Of a stretch of 64,000 bases of DNA, positions 24,088 to 35,175 are shown piece by piece (the first letter of the stretch is position 1; each line of letters starts with the position of its first letter). The position numbers were made by a program, and so were the translations under genes. The notes under the pieces are model-generated. The model saw only the letters and a list, made by a program, of their open reading frames with translations, did not search any database and was not told the origin of the DNA. Source of the stretch: Xylogone sp. PMI_703 (Eukaryota > Ascomycota > Leotiomycetes); assembly GCA_021399445.1 (NCBI GenBank), contig JAJTUQ010000003.1:7991044-8055043 (forward strand), in the 5' to 3' direction.

Positions 24088-25197
24088 TTATCCAATAGTA
24101 ACAGTGAAAGACTTAGGCTTGGCGTTTACAAATCCAGACTGATCTACTCCACCCGCTGACGGTACATCATCATATGGGAAGGCGTACCCGCGCCCATCCA
24201 GGTTCGCCTCGTGCACAAGTCGGCTGTAGTGATTCGTCAGAGGATGCTTATAGTAGTTCTCAATCCTCTCTTTATGAGGCTGATGCGGGTTTGTGTGAAT
24301 TGTAGACCGATTGAACGCTGCGCTGATTCGAGCCGTGAGTGGACCGCAAGCCCCTGCATTGTTTGCAAATGGACCAGTACTACATGAGAATACATCTCCT
24401 GTAGAAGGCTTGGTGAATTTTCCATGCCCTGGAAATACCAACTCCCCGTTCGTTACTCTACCTTCGAGGACACCCCATTGAGCTTGAGTGTCCACGATCA
24501 GGGGAGTAGAGGTGTACTTCTTCCAGACGTCATCTACGAATGCTTCGTAGTAACCCTTGAAGAGATTGCCGCCTTTCATGACTATGCCGTGGTTTGGGCT
24601 CAAGGCTCGCAGACGCTTGCCTTCAAATGTGTAGACGAGCTTTTCCCAGTCTTTGCCATCTTGTTTGCTCTGTGAAATGAGGCCATCGCAGATATAATCC
24701 AGGCCACCTGACTTCAGTCCAAGAACTTTCTGATCGGGTCCGGATTCAGGAACAAGTGTCAAACTGATAGGCCGGGATACAAAATCTACGTAGCTGATAT
24801 TTGCATAAAGAGCATCATTCGCGAATGTAAATTCGCAAAAGGCCCACTCGGTGTTGATGTTCGGATCAGAAGGGTTTGTGACGGAGGGCTCGACGATTGC
24901 AGGGCCAGGATTGACCAAGAATGTCAGTGTCTTGCCGATTGAGAACCAGATTCGGCCCCCAGCAAGTTGCGGGATGGTGACGGTTGTAGTTGAACCAGGC
25001 TTGCCCAGTTTTATTCCACAGTCTTTTGAGAGAGGTGCGAGTATATGAGGTGGATTATCTGGATAGTAAGGAGATTTCCCATCAGCTTGGATAATACACA
25101 CGTGATTTCCCCTTTCCAATGCCAGGCCGGTGACGTAGGCGTAAACCTGATGTGAGTTTGTCTGATTCTTGAGGTTTATTTCGAGTGTGGGGGCCAT
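24088..25197 (-). CDS. glycoside hydrolase family 64 beta-1,3-glucanase
   Basis: Intronless, 369 aa. The sequence matches GH64 (thaumatin-like fold, laminaripentaose-producing type): the segment EWAFCEFTF...YVDFVSRP holds Glu122 and Asp138, whose spacing of 16 equals that of the catalytic Glu154/Asp170 pair in the Streptomyces enzyme. The QWGVLEGR and GACGPLTARISAAFNRST segments are also family-typical, and residues 1-100 form the expected beta-barrel part. It should release oligosaccharides from beta-1,3-glucan of fungal or oomycete walls. No signal peptide is visible at the chosen Met (MAPTLEINLKNQT), so export is uncertain, or an upstream exon was missed. It converges with the MACPF gene, 292 bp between ends. 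Confidence 0.88.
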   Translation of the reverse strand: MAPTLEINLKNQTNSHQVYAYVTGLALERGNHVCIIQADGKSPYYPDNPPHILAPLSKDCGIKLGKPGSTTTVTIPQLAGGRIWFSIGKTLTFLVNPGPAIVEPSVTNPSDPNINTEWAFCEFTFANDALYANISYVDFVSRPISLTLVPESGPDQKVLGLKSGGLDYICDGLISQSKQDGKDWEKLVYTFEGKRLRALSPNHGIVMKGGNLFKGYYEAFVDDVWKKYTSTPLIVDTQAQWGVLEGRVTNGELVFPGHGKFTKPSTGDVFSCSTGPFANNAGACGPLTARISAAFNRSTIHTNPHQPHKERIENYYKHPLTNHYSRLVHEANLDGRGYAFPYDDVPSAGGVDQSGFVNAKPKSFTVTIG

Positions 25198-26201
25198 GGC
25201 TATGCGGTAGATTATGGTGATAAATATTTGAGCCTGTTTCAGGGTTAGACATGATTAAGAGTGTGAGGAGATATACAACCTGCTAACTGTAAAGATATCT
25301 TCAGGTGTAGTATATGGCAGAGAAATTAAGTGAATGTGAGTGTCGAATTGAAATGATCAAGTATATGCACGTAATATATATGTACTCTAGGATATATGTG
25401 ACAATTTAATGGACAGGAAGCGCCAATGCGGAGATGAGGCTGATGATGAAGAGGCTGAGAGGTCCCGACGACGTGCCCCGTAAACCAACTTCCAGAGGAA
25501 CAGAACACTGATACATACCCTTTAAACGAATTACCTGAGAAAGAACGCGGGAGTTTTATCCAATGGACCGGTGAATGTTGAAATCCGAGAAGAATTCGCA
25601 CACAAAGTGGGCAAGACATGACTAAGACTTAGCCAGTGAAAGAGTTGTAAGGTGAGTTGGCCAAGTTGCCTTGGAAAGTGACGTACGAAAGGTACAGTAC
25701 CAGTCTCGCCAGTACAGAGCAAGCACAAAGCCACAAGGCACAGGAACCTGCGAGCACAACATTCTTGGCAAGATCAGGCTTCGCAAAGCAACTTCCTTTT
25801 CGATACAATTAACGGGCCGAGGTTGTTCCGAAGCAGATATGCGGGGTGAATTCTGTTTGAATCTTGATGGAGCCATGAAAATCGAGGTTGTGGTCAGAGA
25901 TTATTTGGGAATGAGATTACTTTTTGGCGTAGGACTCGCAGATTCCTCGATTTAATTAGTAGGGAAAAAAGACAGTTTAGTGAATTAATTGATCCCAGTT
26001 AGGCCTTCGAATCTTTCCACTAAGCCATCTATTAGGTTGCCTGCATATCAATCCTTAGCTCATTCGGGAGGTGAGGCATCTTGAATTAAATAGTTGTTCA
26101 TTTTGTAGTAACTTTCACGCTTTCCTCATTATCTAGGGATAAAAAATTGGCTCAGTCAGGAAACTAGGAAGACATACTGACTCGTTTGAGAATACCCAGC
26201 C
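25198..26201. other. intergenic region between the GH64 and DPP III genes
   Basis: Divergent promoter region. Short open frames only; no element recognised. Confidence 0.35.
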
Positions 26202-28663
26202 ATGCATGACACAAAAGAGCTTCATCTCACCCCGCATCCCAGAATCCATGCCCTAGATATCCAACAAGCTTTTCAAGGGCTATCGGAGAAGGAAAAGAAC
26301 TACGCTCACTATATGTCACGGTCTGTAGCCTCTCCTACTTATTAGTACGACAAAGAGGCTGATGAACTCATAGCGCTGCCTGGCATGGGACAAGAATTAT
26401 ACTTCGACAAGTCTCTGTGGAATCAGTTGGGATATTTGATCTCATTATGGAATTATATAACTTTTGTTCTGGTAATTGGAATGTATTTTTGGGAGGAGAT
26501 GGTATCACCAGAGACGAGCTTGGCGCATTTCTTGATTATGCTGCCACGTTCCTCTCAAATATTGGGAACTACTATGTTGGTTTTGGATTTCGACTGATAG
26601 TGTGGCTCAAGCTGACAGTTTTTGAAGGGCACGGGAGACCAAAAATTTATTCCGAAATTAAGTTCACGCAGCTTGCAAAAGATGGCGGCACAAGCAGGCA
26701 TATCTAGTCTCTGTGATGTGATATCGGAGCAGATGCTCTCCATACCCCCATTCAGTCTAGGGTACCCTGGCATAGCTAGTCAAAGTGCTTACTATCCAAG
26801 TGAGATTCCAATCACTGCGGGTGAGATTGATATTGTTTCTCGTGCTCTTGAGGAGCGATCAATATATCCTGAGAACACCCGAATTCGCAAGACTAATCCA
26901 CAAGGAGCTATCGTTTATGATATCCTACAAGCATCAGTCGACACAGATACAGAGCCTCTCCAGTTCCAGTTGGAGAACTCTACAAACATTATCAGAATCA
27001 TCCGTGGCGATCACTCCAAAGAGCTTCAAGAGATATGCAATGCACTGAATGAAGCCTCAAAATATGCAGCTAATGATACGCAACGAAAGTTCCTCTCTGA
27101 ATATATAGCCAGTTTTCGGACCGGTAGCCTCCATGATTACCGCGACTCACAACGGACATGGATCTCAGATAAGTCACCACACGTTGAAAATATATTCGGC
27201 TTCGTCGAACCGTATCGGGATCCCTCAGGTATCAGATCAGAATTTGAGGGCCTAGTCGCAATCTCACATCCAGAGGAGACAAATCTCCTCAGAAAGCTTG
27301 TAGGAAAATCGGCTACCTTCATTAGGCGGTTACCTTGGGCGACTGGAAACCCTACGGATAACGATGGCAAAGGCCCCTTTGAGAAGTCATTGTTTGAGCC
27401 ACCTGACTTTACTAGCATCCATGGTATGTGAAACCATCAAACGAAGGCCCTTACTCATACAAGTTGCAGCATTGGCATATTGTTCAAGTATTATATTTCC
27501 GGGGATCAATCTGCCAAATGTAGGCCACACTCAGTCCATAAGGAGGGGATATTGTACTAATATTTGACAGTATAATGATATCCGTCAGGATTGTGGGTTT
27601 AAAAATGTGATCATTGCTAATAGAATGAGTACAGAGAGCAACAAAGCAGAAAGATCTCCATTTTTAGATCCTTCTGAGACTGAAACTTTCCAGAACCATA
27701 AATTTCCGGCGTATTATTGGTGGGTGGTACTCCACGAACTCTTTGGTCATGGAACAGGAAAGATGATGGTCGAAGAGAGTGTAGACAAATTCAATTTTGA
27801 TATTAAGTATCCTCCGGTTGATCCTACTACTGGAAAGCCTATTACATCTTGGTATAAACCGGGGCAAACTTGGACTGGGCAGTTTGCAGATCTAGCAACT
27901 ACAATTGACGAGTGCAGAGCTGAGCTTGTTGGTGCCTATTTAATGGATGACGAAGAGCTACTTTCCCTGATAGGATTTACAGATGATTCAGAAATAAGTG
28001 CTGATGATCGTAAGTACGGCTGTAGGAATAGGTTGGCATATGAGAAGCCGAGTTAACTTGATAGTAGTTTTATACAACCTGTATCTTCAACTCGGAATTG
28101 ATGGCCTTCGTGGGCTTCAAAATTTTAATTTAGAAACTCAGGTATTGACCAAAGTATGAAATCTGGCAAAACCATTATTCTAACTATGAATATCGTAGAC
28201 ATGGGGACAAGCACATAGCAGAGTTTGTTGACACCGGTTTCTATTTTGTCTACACACTAGGCTGACAGACCTCTAGGCTCATTTTGCGATGCTTAAATGT
28301 CTGCTGAATGATGGAGGTGGTTTTCTCACTATCGAGTGCAATCCCGCTGAGCAGAAGCTTATTGTACGCGTCGATCGATCAAAGATTCTCACACATGGTA
28401 AGCCAGCTTTGGGTGGAATGCTCCTAAAGCTACACATGTATCGATGTACAGCCGATGTAGCAGGATGCCGTTCATATTATGAGAATCTCTCTAGAGTTGA
28501 CAATATACATCTTCAATGGCGAGACATAGTCCTTTCTAAGAATATACCAAAATGGGTCTTTGTTCAAGCTAATACTTTTGTGGAGGGAGAGAAAGTAATT
28601 CTTAAAGAGTACGAACCCACCGTGGAAGGTGTAATCCAAAGTTGGATAGAACGCAAGGTTTAA
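26202..28663 (+). CDS. dipeptidyl peptidase III (M49 zinc metallopeptidase)
   Basis: Eight exons: 26202-26320, 26374-26575, 26628-27423, 27470-27519, 27571-28009, 28065-28141, 28199-28222, 28277-28663; 697 aa against 711 in yeast. Each of the seven introns (46-57 bp) is GT...AG and each join restores family sequence, e.g. MSR|AAWHGTRIILRQVS and NYY|GTGDQKFIP. The zinc site HELFGH is at residues 444-449 (family HELLGH) with the second motif DECRAE at 502-507 (Glu503 third ligand). The C-terminal MFVQAN-like and EPTVEGVIQSWIERK segments are typical. It cleaves dipeptides from N-termini of short peptides in the cytosol; no signal peptide. Exon 7 is only 24 nt. The acceptor of exon 6 could be 28064 or 28067 (one residue difference). 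The gene is intact although short open frames make it look broken. Confidence 0.92.
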
Positions 28664-28741
28664 TTAGGTGCTGTTTATGTATCTGAAATTCTCAAATTAT
28701 ATCCTATCTCATATGAGACGGCATATTCGCTAATTAACTCC

Positions 28742-30079
28742 TTAATGCTGCATTACCTGAACTAGTTGAAGAGCCGTCTGCAGGACGGCAAGAAATATGC
28801 CCATGCCACCGAATATTAAAACTGTCCAAAAGGTTAACCATGAAGCAGAGTCGCGTTTGTCGTGCCACAGCTGTTTCCATGTACGTGGCCTTCGTATGGA
28901 GAGATGTTTCAAGAGGACAACAAGTCTACCCCTGTATATGGGAAAATCATGGGGAAGATCATAATGTTCGCGTTCAGCAATATCTGGAACTATCCGATAC
29001 CTCTTGTGACCACATAGTTCGATTAGTAAATTGTCCCATCCTTCTTCAGGAATATCCTCGAACGGAGCAAGTTTTCGAAATAGGCGGCGCGATGCTTTCA
29101 TTTGGCCAAAGAGAAGGCGATACGAGAGAAGTGTCACGTACAACATCTGAGTGACGTCTTGCGGTGTAGCCCATTGCCAGGAACCAGTCTCTGGAGCAGC
29201 ACAAGCATGAAGGACGCTTTGATAATAAGTATTTGAGCATTGTGAGGGAAGGTTTGCCACACAGAAAGAAGGATAGCGGAAGATAAATAGCGTTTTCGAG
29301 TATTTATCAAACTCGAGATGGCAGGACAAACTGTCTGTCCACTCTACCTGAACCTCACTCAGTGAGGTTAAAAGGTGAAGATTGAATGTTTGGGGTGTCA
29401 CAACTTTTAGAGAGTTGAAATCCAATTTATCTTCAGGAGACTCCAAGAGGTTGAAATTACGTGGAGGAAGAAGCATGCCGAATCCCAGAAGAAACTCATG
29501 CATAGGCTTTCTGCATGCCGTATGACTCTGTTTTAGAGACATTCGAGCTTGACCTTGGTAACCATACGTATCATCGACAATTGAGATTTGAATGGGTGGG
29601 CTGGATCGTATGTCGGGCCGATATAGCATGGTTTGCCAGGCAATTATCGCGAACACGAGATTTTTAGCAGCAACAAGAGATTCGGGTCTGGCTGTTAGCT
29701 GCAAGACTCCTATATCTGATAGATGTAACACAATGTTTTCGATACTTGGGGAAATATTGCTAATCATGTATTGGTACACTTCTCGCCAGAGGATGGGTAG
29801 AGAGCCTCTCCAGAGTTGACTTAGGTCTGCATTGTAGTCTGGCAAGATGGACAAAAGATCGCCCCGGTCTGCTTTTAACTGGGATTGAACCCAGCACTCA
29901 TACCATTTGAGATGAGCAAATGGGTCATCAGATGTAGTATTGGACTTAGAAGATGCAAGAGAACAAAATATTGAAGGAATGGTAGATGATTCGCTTTGTT
30001 CTGATAGACGAGTTAGCTTTCCTACGCACAGGGCTACGGATGCATTCCAAGTGTTCTGGAGACAAATTTCGTTTACCAT
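28742..30079 (-). CDS. fungal hypothetical protein with a C-terminal transmembrane segment, 445 aa
   Basis: A single uninterrupted frame of 445 codons convergent with the DPP III gene (78 bp between stops). Most of the protein is a soluble alpha/beta-looking region with no catalytic motif I recognise. Near the C-terminus it has an HDFPIYRGRLVVLLKHL...RPRTWKQLWHDKRD stretch, then a hydrophobic segment (FWTVLIFGGMGIFLAVLQTAL, about residues 417-437) and a short tail. This ending (Arg-Pro, LW-DRRD, FW-V, glycine-rich membrane helix) recurs in a large family of uncharacterised ascomycete proteins. Orientation suggests a tail-anchored protein with the bulk in the cytosol. The divergent neighbour is the NB-ARC/TPR gene about 600 bp away, so co-regulation is possible. 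Confidence 0.7.
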   Translation of the reverse strand: MVNEICLQNTWNASVALCVGKLTRLSEQSESSTIPSIFCSLASSKSNTTSDDPFAHLKWYECWVQSQLKADRGDLLSILPDYNADLSQLWRGSLPILWREVYQYMISNISPSIENIVLHLSDIGVLQLTARPESLVAAKNLVFAIIAWQTMLYRPDIRSSPPIQISIVDDTYGYQGQARMSLKQSHTACRKPMHEFLLGFGMLLPPRNFNLLESPEDKLDFNSLKVVTPQTFNLHLLTSLSEVQVEWTDSLSCHLEFDKYSKTLFIFRYPSFCVANLPSQCSNTYYQSVLHACAAPETGSWQWATPQDVTQMLYVTLLSYRLLFGQMKASRRLFRKLAPFEDIPEEGWDNLLIELCGHKRYRIVPDIAEREHYDLPHDFPIYRGRLVVLLKHLSIRRPRTWKQLWHDKRDSASWLTFWTVLIFGGMGIFLAVLQTALQLVQVMQH

Positions 30080-30679
30080 TATCGACTGATTCCATTTCGA
30101 TTTACGCCCATGGAGAAGGGCTCGGCAGTGTTTGACTTGAATGTCTTATGATAAAATCAATATCGTTGCATTCAGCCCTGTGGACTCTGTGATGTGAATG
30201 TAGAAAGCAAATTTTGTCAGGGACTGTGAGTTAAGCTCGATGATATGGTATCGAATATAAGGGTGGAGGCAGAATATTAGATCAACGAGGCTGTCAATCC
30301 ACTTGTGCCTAGAGAGGAAAGCCAGGACTCTCTAAAATTAGTATGCAGATAAGGAGCATGCTGAAACGCTGTGCGCGCAATGGGAAGATCTCATTAGCTG
30401 AATCTCCTGGCTAATTTACGACAGCCCACAATCACTTGCGCCGGCGCTTAAGAGAGGCTCATGCGGCATGCAACAATCCCCATTATTGTCTGTGCCCCTC
30501 CCGCTCGTGCTCCCGTTCATCTTCCGTCAACGATACCGATTACTGGGATCCGTATTTTGGTCCAGGTCACGGAAGATAGCTTTAGGGCGATATCAAGGAT
30601 CACTATGTTACCCGTCAAGTATGATCTTCAGTTTCGGTCTTGCTGTAAACGATCTGCTAATCAACTGAATAATCAGTAG
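30080..30679. other. divergent intergenic region with unresolved first exon of the NB-ARC gene
   Basis: The N-terminal exon of the NB-ARC/TPR gene probably lies here. A candidate is an ATG at 30461 reading to about 30620, spliced at GTATGA (30621) to an acceptor CAG or CAGTAG near 30677-30679; the choice is not secure. Confidence 0.3.
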
Positions 30680-33600
30680 TGAGAAACGAACTCGGAGCCC
30701 TCTATGGCATCGAGCTTTGGAGCGTTACCGCGAGGAGCTTGAAGAGACCGATGACTACCAAGAGATCATAGAGGTCAAGTCTCTGGATGATCTTCTAGAC
30801 TATACAAGAACCTTCGAGTCGCTTTTACCTAACGAACAACCAGTTCTAAGCTCCTTGAGTCGCCTCGGTCCCACACTAAGATTTGTCGATGATTTTTCAG
30901 CACTGATTGCGCTGTATTTCGGGGCCGACACTAAGCTGACAGGGCTGGTGTGGGGAAGTATCAGGATGATGCTGTCGCTTGCATCCTCTGTAGGAGACAC
31001 TCTTCAGGATGTTCTGGCGATGCTCGAGGAGCTCAGCCTTTACGCTGCCTCGGTTCAAAATTTATGAGGAGACCCTGCCAATGGATCGAGCACTCGAAGC
31101 TGCTCTATTGGACGTATATACAGAGGTTATATGTTTCTATGCACGTGCAATTCACTTCTTTCACTCTCACCCCCATGTGCTGCTACGTCGTAGTGCATGG
31201 GAGGAGTTTCGAACAGACTTCAGCAAGACTATTCGTCGTATCAAAAGACTATCGAGCACGGTTGAGAAAGAGGCAGATATAACACGTATGAGATCAGAAA
31301 AGACGAAGTATAAGGAGGTCTTGGAGCTTATGGATGATATCAAAAAGACGAAAGTAGACGACGGGTTTATTCAATGCTATCATGTCCCTTTTGAATTGAA
31401 TCCAAGGTTCTGGGGTCGGGAAGATGCTTTGAGCGCAGTCCAAGACGTGCTAAATCCATTGGAAAAACCGAACACACTAAAAACCTTCGCCCTTTATGGT
31501 ATGGGAGGCGTTGGAAAAACTCAAATTGCGCTGCAGTATGCGAATCGTCACCGGCAAAAGTATGACGTGGTACTATGGGTAGCGACGGACAACACGATTA
31601 GTATGGGCCAAAGCTTTCGAGATATAGCTGGACACCTAAAACTTGTAGAAAATGATGAAGACAACAAGGATCCGGTCGCTGCTACGTTGAAGGTGAAAGA
31701 GTGGTTGAGAGATACGAGTAGGTATAAAGGATTTGTTCTTTCTGAGTACATTTCTAATGCTGAGGTTAGATGCTCACTGGCTTCTGATTTTTGATAATGC
31801 CGATGATATTGAAGTTCTGAGGTTAGCATGGCCGGGAAATTCCTACGGAAATGTGCTTCTTACAACCCGTGATTTCAATGTCGTCCATGGACCATCTTCA
31901 GCTGGCTTCCACGTTCAGCCCTTTAACGACGCTACAGGATCTGATATGCTGCTCCAGATAGTGGGCCTTGATACAGAAGTCGACTCGAATATAGAGAAGG
32001 CAACAGATATAGTACGCGCGTTAGGTGGACTACCCCTTGCTCTCAACCAGATTGGCGGTTTTATATCACAAAGAAAACTCCCCCTCCAAGACTTCTTACC
32101 CCTTTATGAGCGAAATGCCGCAAAAATCGATGCAAGGAAAACAACCCTTACCGGCTACGAGCACACTTTGAGTACAGTCTGGGCAATGTCTATAGGCAAG
32201 CTTTCGGGCGACTCTTTGAAACTGATTAACTTGCTTGCACTCTTGGAACCAGATTCACTCCATGAATCAGTTCTTGTCGAGGGTTCGAAGCTCTTAATTG
32301 ATGAGGATTTCCAATTTTTGAACGATGAGATGGAGTAAGTTTAATAAACACCGCCTAGTTGAAAACTCAAGTTAATCGATTAGTCTGGGTGATGCAGAAG
32401 AGGTCTTATTAAAGGCTGCATTGATTGAAAAGAGTATTGATGATGCAGTCTTGTCAATCCATAGACTTGTACAAGCGGCAATTGTTCGAGGACTCAAAGA
32501 AGATGAAAGAAGCAAATACTTTGATGTTATTGTTCGCATTCTTAGTTGGGGCTTCCCAGATACTAGGAGCGAAGATGTCGGCCATCAATTTCATGCATGG
32601 GCAAAATGCGAAAAGTGCCTTCCACACGTCAACCACCTAGTTAAACAAGCAAAAAGATATAACATAGCCACAAAAGATCCACAATTATATGGGGAGCTGC
32701 TTTTGAGATGCAGCTGGTAAATTATATTCCTCAGTCCGGCGCTAGGTTACATAGCTAATTGATTTAGGTATCTTTATGAACGAGAATGGTATGACGTTGC
32801 TGGCACATTAGCACAGGTGGCTCTTGAAACGTTTCAGGATAAGAAGTCTCTCGCCTACGCCAGTGCAGTTGATCTCTCTGGTCTTATTAATCTCGATCTG
32901 AATCGACCAGAGATTGCTCTCCCACCATTTCAAGCTACCCTTGAGATCAGAGAAGAGAAATTGGGATCACAGGATCCTCTCATCGCATCCAGCCTTAATA
33001 ACATCGCTTTGGCCTACACGGAGATGGGAGAGTTAGATAAAGCCTATGATTTTCATAACAAAGCAATAAAGATCCGCATTGATACGAAGAGTGATAGGAT
33101 TGGAAATTCCTATAGTAACATGTCTAGCCTACTACTTAGGATGGGGAAACCAGACGCAGCGGAGGAAATGCTCAAAAGGTGCCCGTCCTTGAGAGAATTT
33201 ACCGATGATACATTTTTGAGAACCGGGAACCCACGTTTCTCTGGTGATATGGTTTTGCTATCACGAATACGTCTGCAGCAAGGCCGGTTGGATGACGCAA
33301 TGCGTCTTGCCACCAAAGCTTTGAATTTCCGTCAGAACTTACTTGGAAATAGACTTAAAACCTGTGATTCATTATATGATGTATCAAGTTTACTTTATCG
33401 ACAGGGAAATCTAACATCTGCAATGTAAGTCTAGCAAACTAAAAAAAATTTGAGGGAAGCGCCTAACTCAATGTAGCGAACTGTTAAAGGAGCTTGTAGC
33501 CATATCGGAAACTTTGAACGAGGGGGAGGGCCAGCTTGCACGTGCTAATTATAAACTTGCCATCCTCTACCAGGAAAAAGGTGCGGAATTGGAGAGTGAG

Positions 33601-33711
33601 CAATGTAAAAATCGGGCTGTGACATTGATGAAGAAGATTGGACCTGAAGGTGCTGAGATTCCATTTGAAGAAGCAGAGTATATGAAACTCTGTCTTTGGA
33701 TGCTATGGTGA
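30680..33711 (+). CDS. NB-ARC / TPR STAND protein (NLR-like) with one apparent frameshift
   Basis: Recognised exons: 30680-31717 (with a one-base frame change near 31038), 31770-32334, 32384-32716, 32768-33424, 33477-33711; introns 49-52 bp and GT...AG. The N-terminal part (about 30700-31400) resembles the DUF7708-type helical domain found before NTPase domains in fungal NLRs. The NB-ARC domain follows: P-loop GMGGVGKT (31498-31521), Walker B LLIFDNADD (about 31780-31806), sensor-like GNVLLTTRD, and GLPLAL (about 32028-32045). The C-terminal third is TPR repeats (e.g. SLNNIALAYTEMGELDKAYDF near 32990). Such proteins act as ligand-triggered switches in fungal nonself recognition and cell death. 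The frame must shift once between MLEELSL and LPRFKIYEETLP; no intron can explain one base, so this copy is either mutated or has a sequence error. The start codon is unresolved. Confidence 0.78.
31038..31044 (+). other. apparent +1 frameshift in the NB-ARC/TPR gene
   Basis: The conserved frame switches within CAGCCTTTACGCTG: the run of T appears one base too long. Upstream the frame ends at a TGA near 31064; downstream the other frame is open through the NB-ARC domain. Confidence 0.65.
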
Positions 33712-34112
33712 AAGTATGTAGTATATGATTCTATACAACGAGAGACTTTGTGTTACTTGTAGTAAGGAATATAAGGACTCAAATCCTCTGTTGGAAAGCC
33801 GATGTGGTAGAAGAGGCAGATCTTTGAAAGCGGAACATCCGAATTCTTATAGATTTTTGAATATAATATAAATATGGTAAATACGAAGAAAGGTTTCAGT
33901 ATGAGTGCTCGCAATCATAAAGGGAAGCAGAGAATTTCTTCCCGCTTGTTGCCAGTTCCCGGATTCAAATGGTTCCAAACCGTTCGAACAAGATTTGTCA
34001 AGCTATCGGGCTATTTGAAAACACCGTATATTGCCTAGTAAGCTAGTTAGACATAACTTGTGAGATGATAACATTGTTGTGATAACATTGTTGTGAGACC
34101 GACGAGTACATC
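33712..34112. other. convergent intergenic region
   Basis: Lies between the NB-ARC gene and the SDR gene, both ending here. It contains a short tandem repeat of 'ataacattgttgtg' (about 34067-34096). Nothing else seen. Confidence 0.4.
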
Positions 34113-35175
34113 TCAGATCAAGGTTGAAACCCCAGGCTGTATTAACTCCATCTTTCCTATCGTTTCATCCCATACTCGCTTTTGTATCTGCGCACCTTCC
34201 TTACTACGAACAAACTTTGAGGGGCTGAAAGGAAACACGTTAGCTTTTAGTTACATCCGGATAACTTTGTGAGTTGGCTATTCAAGACACTTACTTCTTG
34301 ACCTTACATTCACTCAGATACTGCCCATGTGATTCCTTCCCCTTCGCAATCCCATCAACCAAGCACCTGCTCCCGATCTTCACATCTCTTGCTAGTACTG
34401 CTTCCATAATTTTGAACATCATAGAATCTTGTGACTCCTGGTCGAGCTCTGTCTTGACGAATCCTGGTGCACAGCAGTTCAAGATTACTTCTCCTCTGCC
34501 TTTATGTTTCTCTGAGGCTGCGGTCATGATCTTAGCAAGCTCTCGAACTGCAAACATCACGAGTAGTTTCGAGAGGAAATAACGGCCGTTCATATCTGCC
34601 TTGTCCTTGTTGTTGAGAGTGGCAAAAATGGCACCGTCGGGAGCATTACGCTCCTTGAATGGCGTCCAGTTATGGACTTCTGATCCTACAATCGAGACGC
34701 GAGGTACCGTATTAAACTTTAGTGAGGATTCACGAAGCTTCGGCAACAAGAGAATGGTGAGGAGGAAGGTGCTAATGACTATAGTAAGCGTCGCCTCATT
34801 ATTCTCAGCAAGGGTGAATATCCTAGTGGATATGGCAGCATTTTGAAGTACCGCATCGATGCGTTCGAGCCCTAAGCAACGCTGGGCAAAGGCTTTGACA
34901 GAAGAATAGCTGGTCAAGTCAAGGGGCCAGATCTCAATGTCTGATGTACCATTCGGGTTTGACTCGATAAGAGCAGCCTTGGCTTCCTCGCCCTTGGCTA
35001 CAGTTCTGACGCCAAAGACCAGCTTTTTTACGCCTAGTTTGTGGATGTGTCTAGCGGCTTCGAAGCCAAGTCCACGATTTGCTCCTGTGATTATAATTGT
35101 TTGTTCTGCAAAGGAGACATTAGGCAGCGGAGGAGTCGCAAACAACTGCGCATAGAGAAATTGAGCAAAGTGCAT
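34113..35175 (-). CDS. short-chain dehydrogenase/reductase (retinol-dehydrogenase-like)
   Basis: Minus-strand exons 35175-34295 and 34224-34113 give 330 aa. The open frame seems to end at 34291, but a GTAAGT donor right at the codon before the stop and a TTTCAG acceptor extend it by 37 residues into a typical SDR C-terminal end (KEGAQIQKRVWDETIGKM). Cofactor motif TGANRGLG at residues 30-37, NAA at 112-114, active-site Ser165, Tyr199 and Lys203 (YFLSK). Family members of this type (fungal, retinol-dehydrogenase 12-like) reduce or oxidise carbonyl groups in secondary or lipid metabolism using NADP(H); the substrate is not predictable. No pathway neighbour is visible. Confidence 0.88.

Noticed and set aside
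26321..28276. DPP III as a pseudogene
   Set aside because: All apparent breaks coincide with canonical short introns; the spliced protein is complete.
29860..29900. tRNA-like GGGTTCAATCCC on the minus strand
   Set aside because: Lies within the intact 445-codon gene and has no acceptor stem or A box.
34601..35155. Plus-strand frames of 72-81 codons
   Set aside because: Shadows of the SDR gene on the minus strand.
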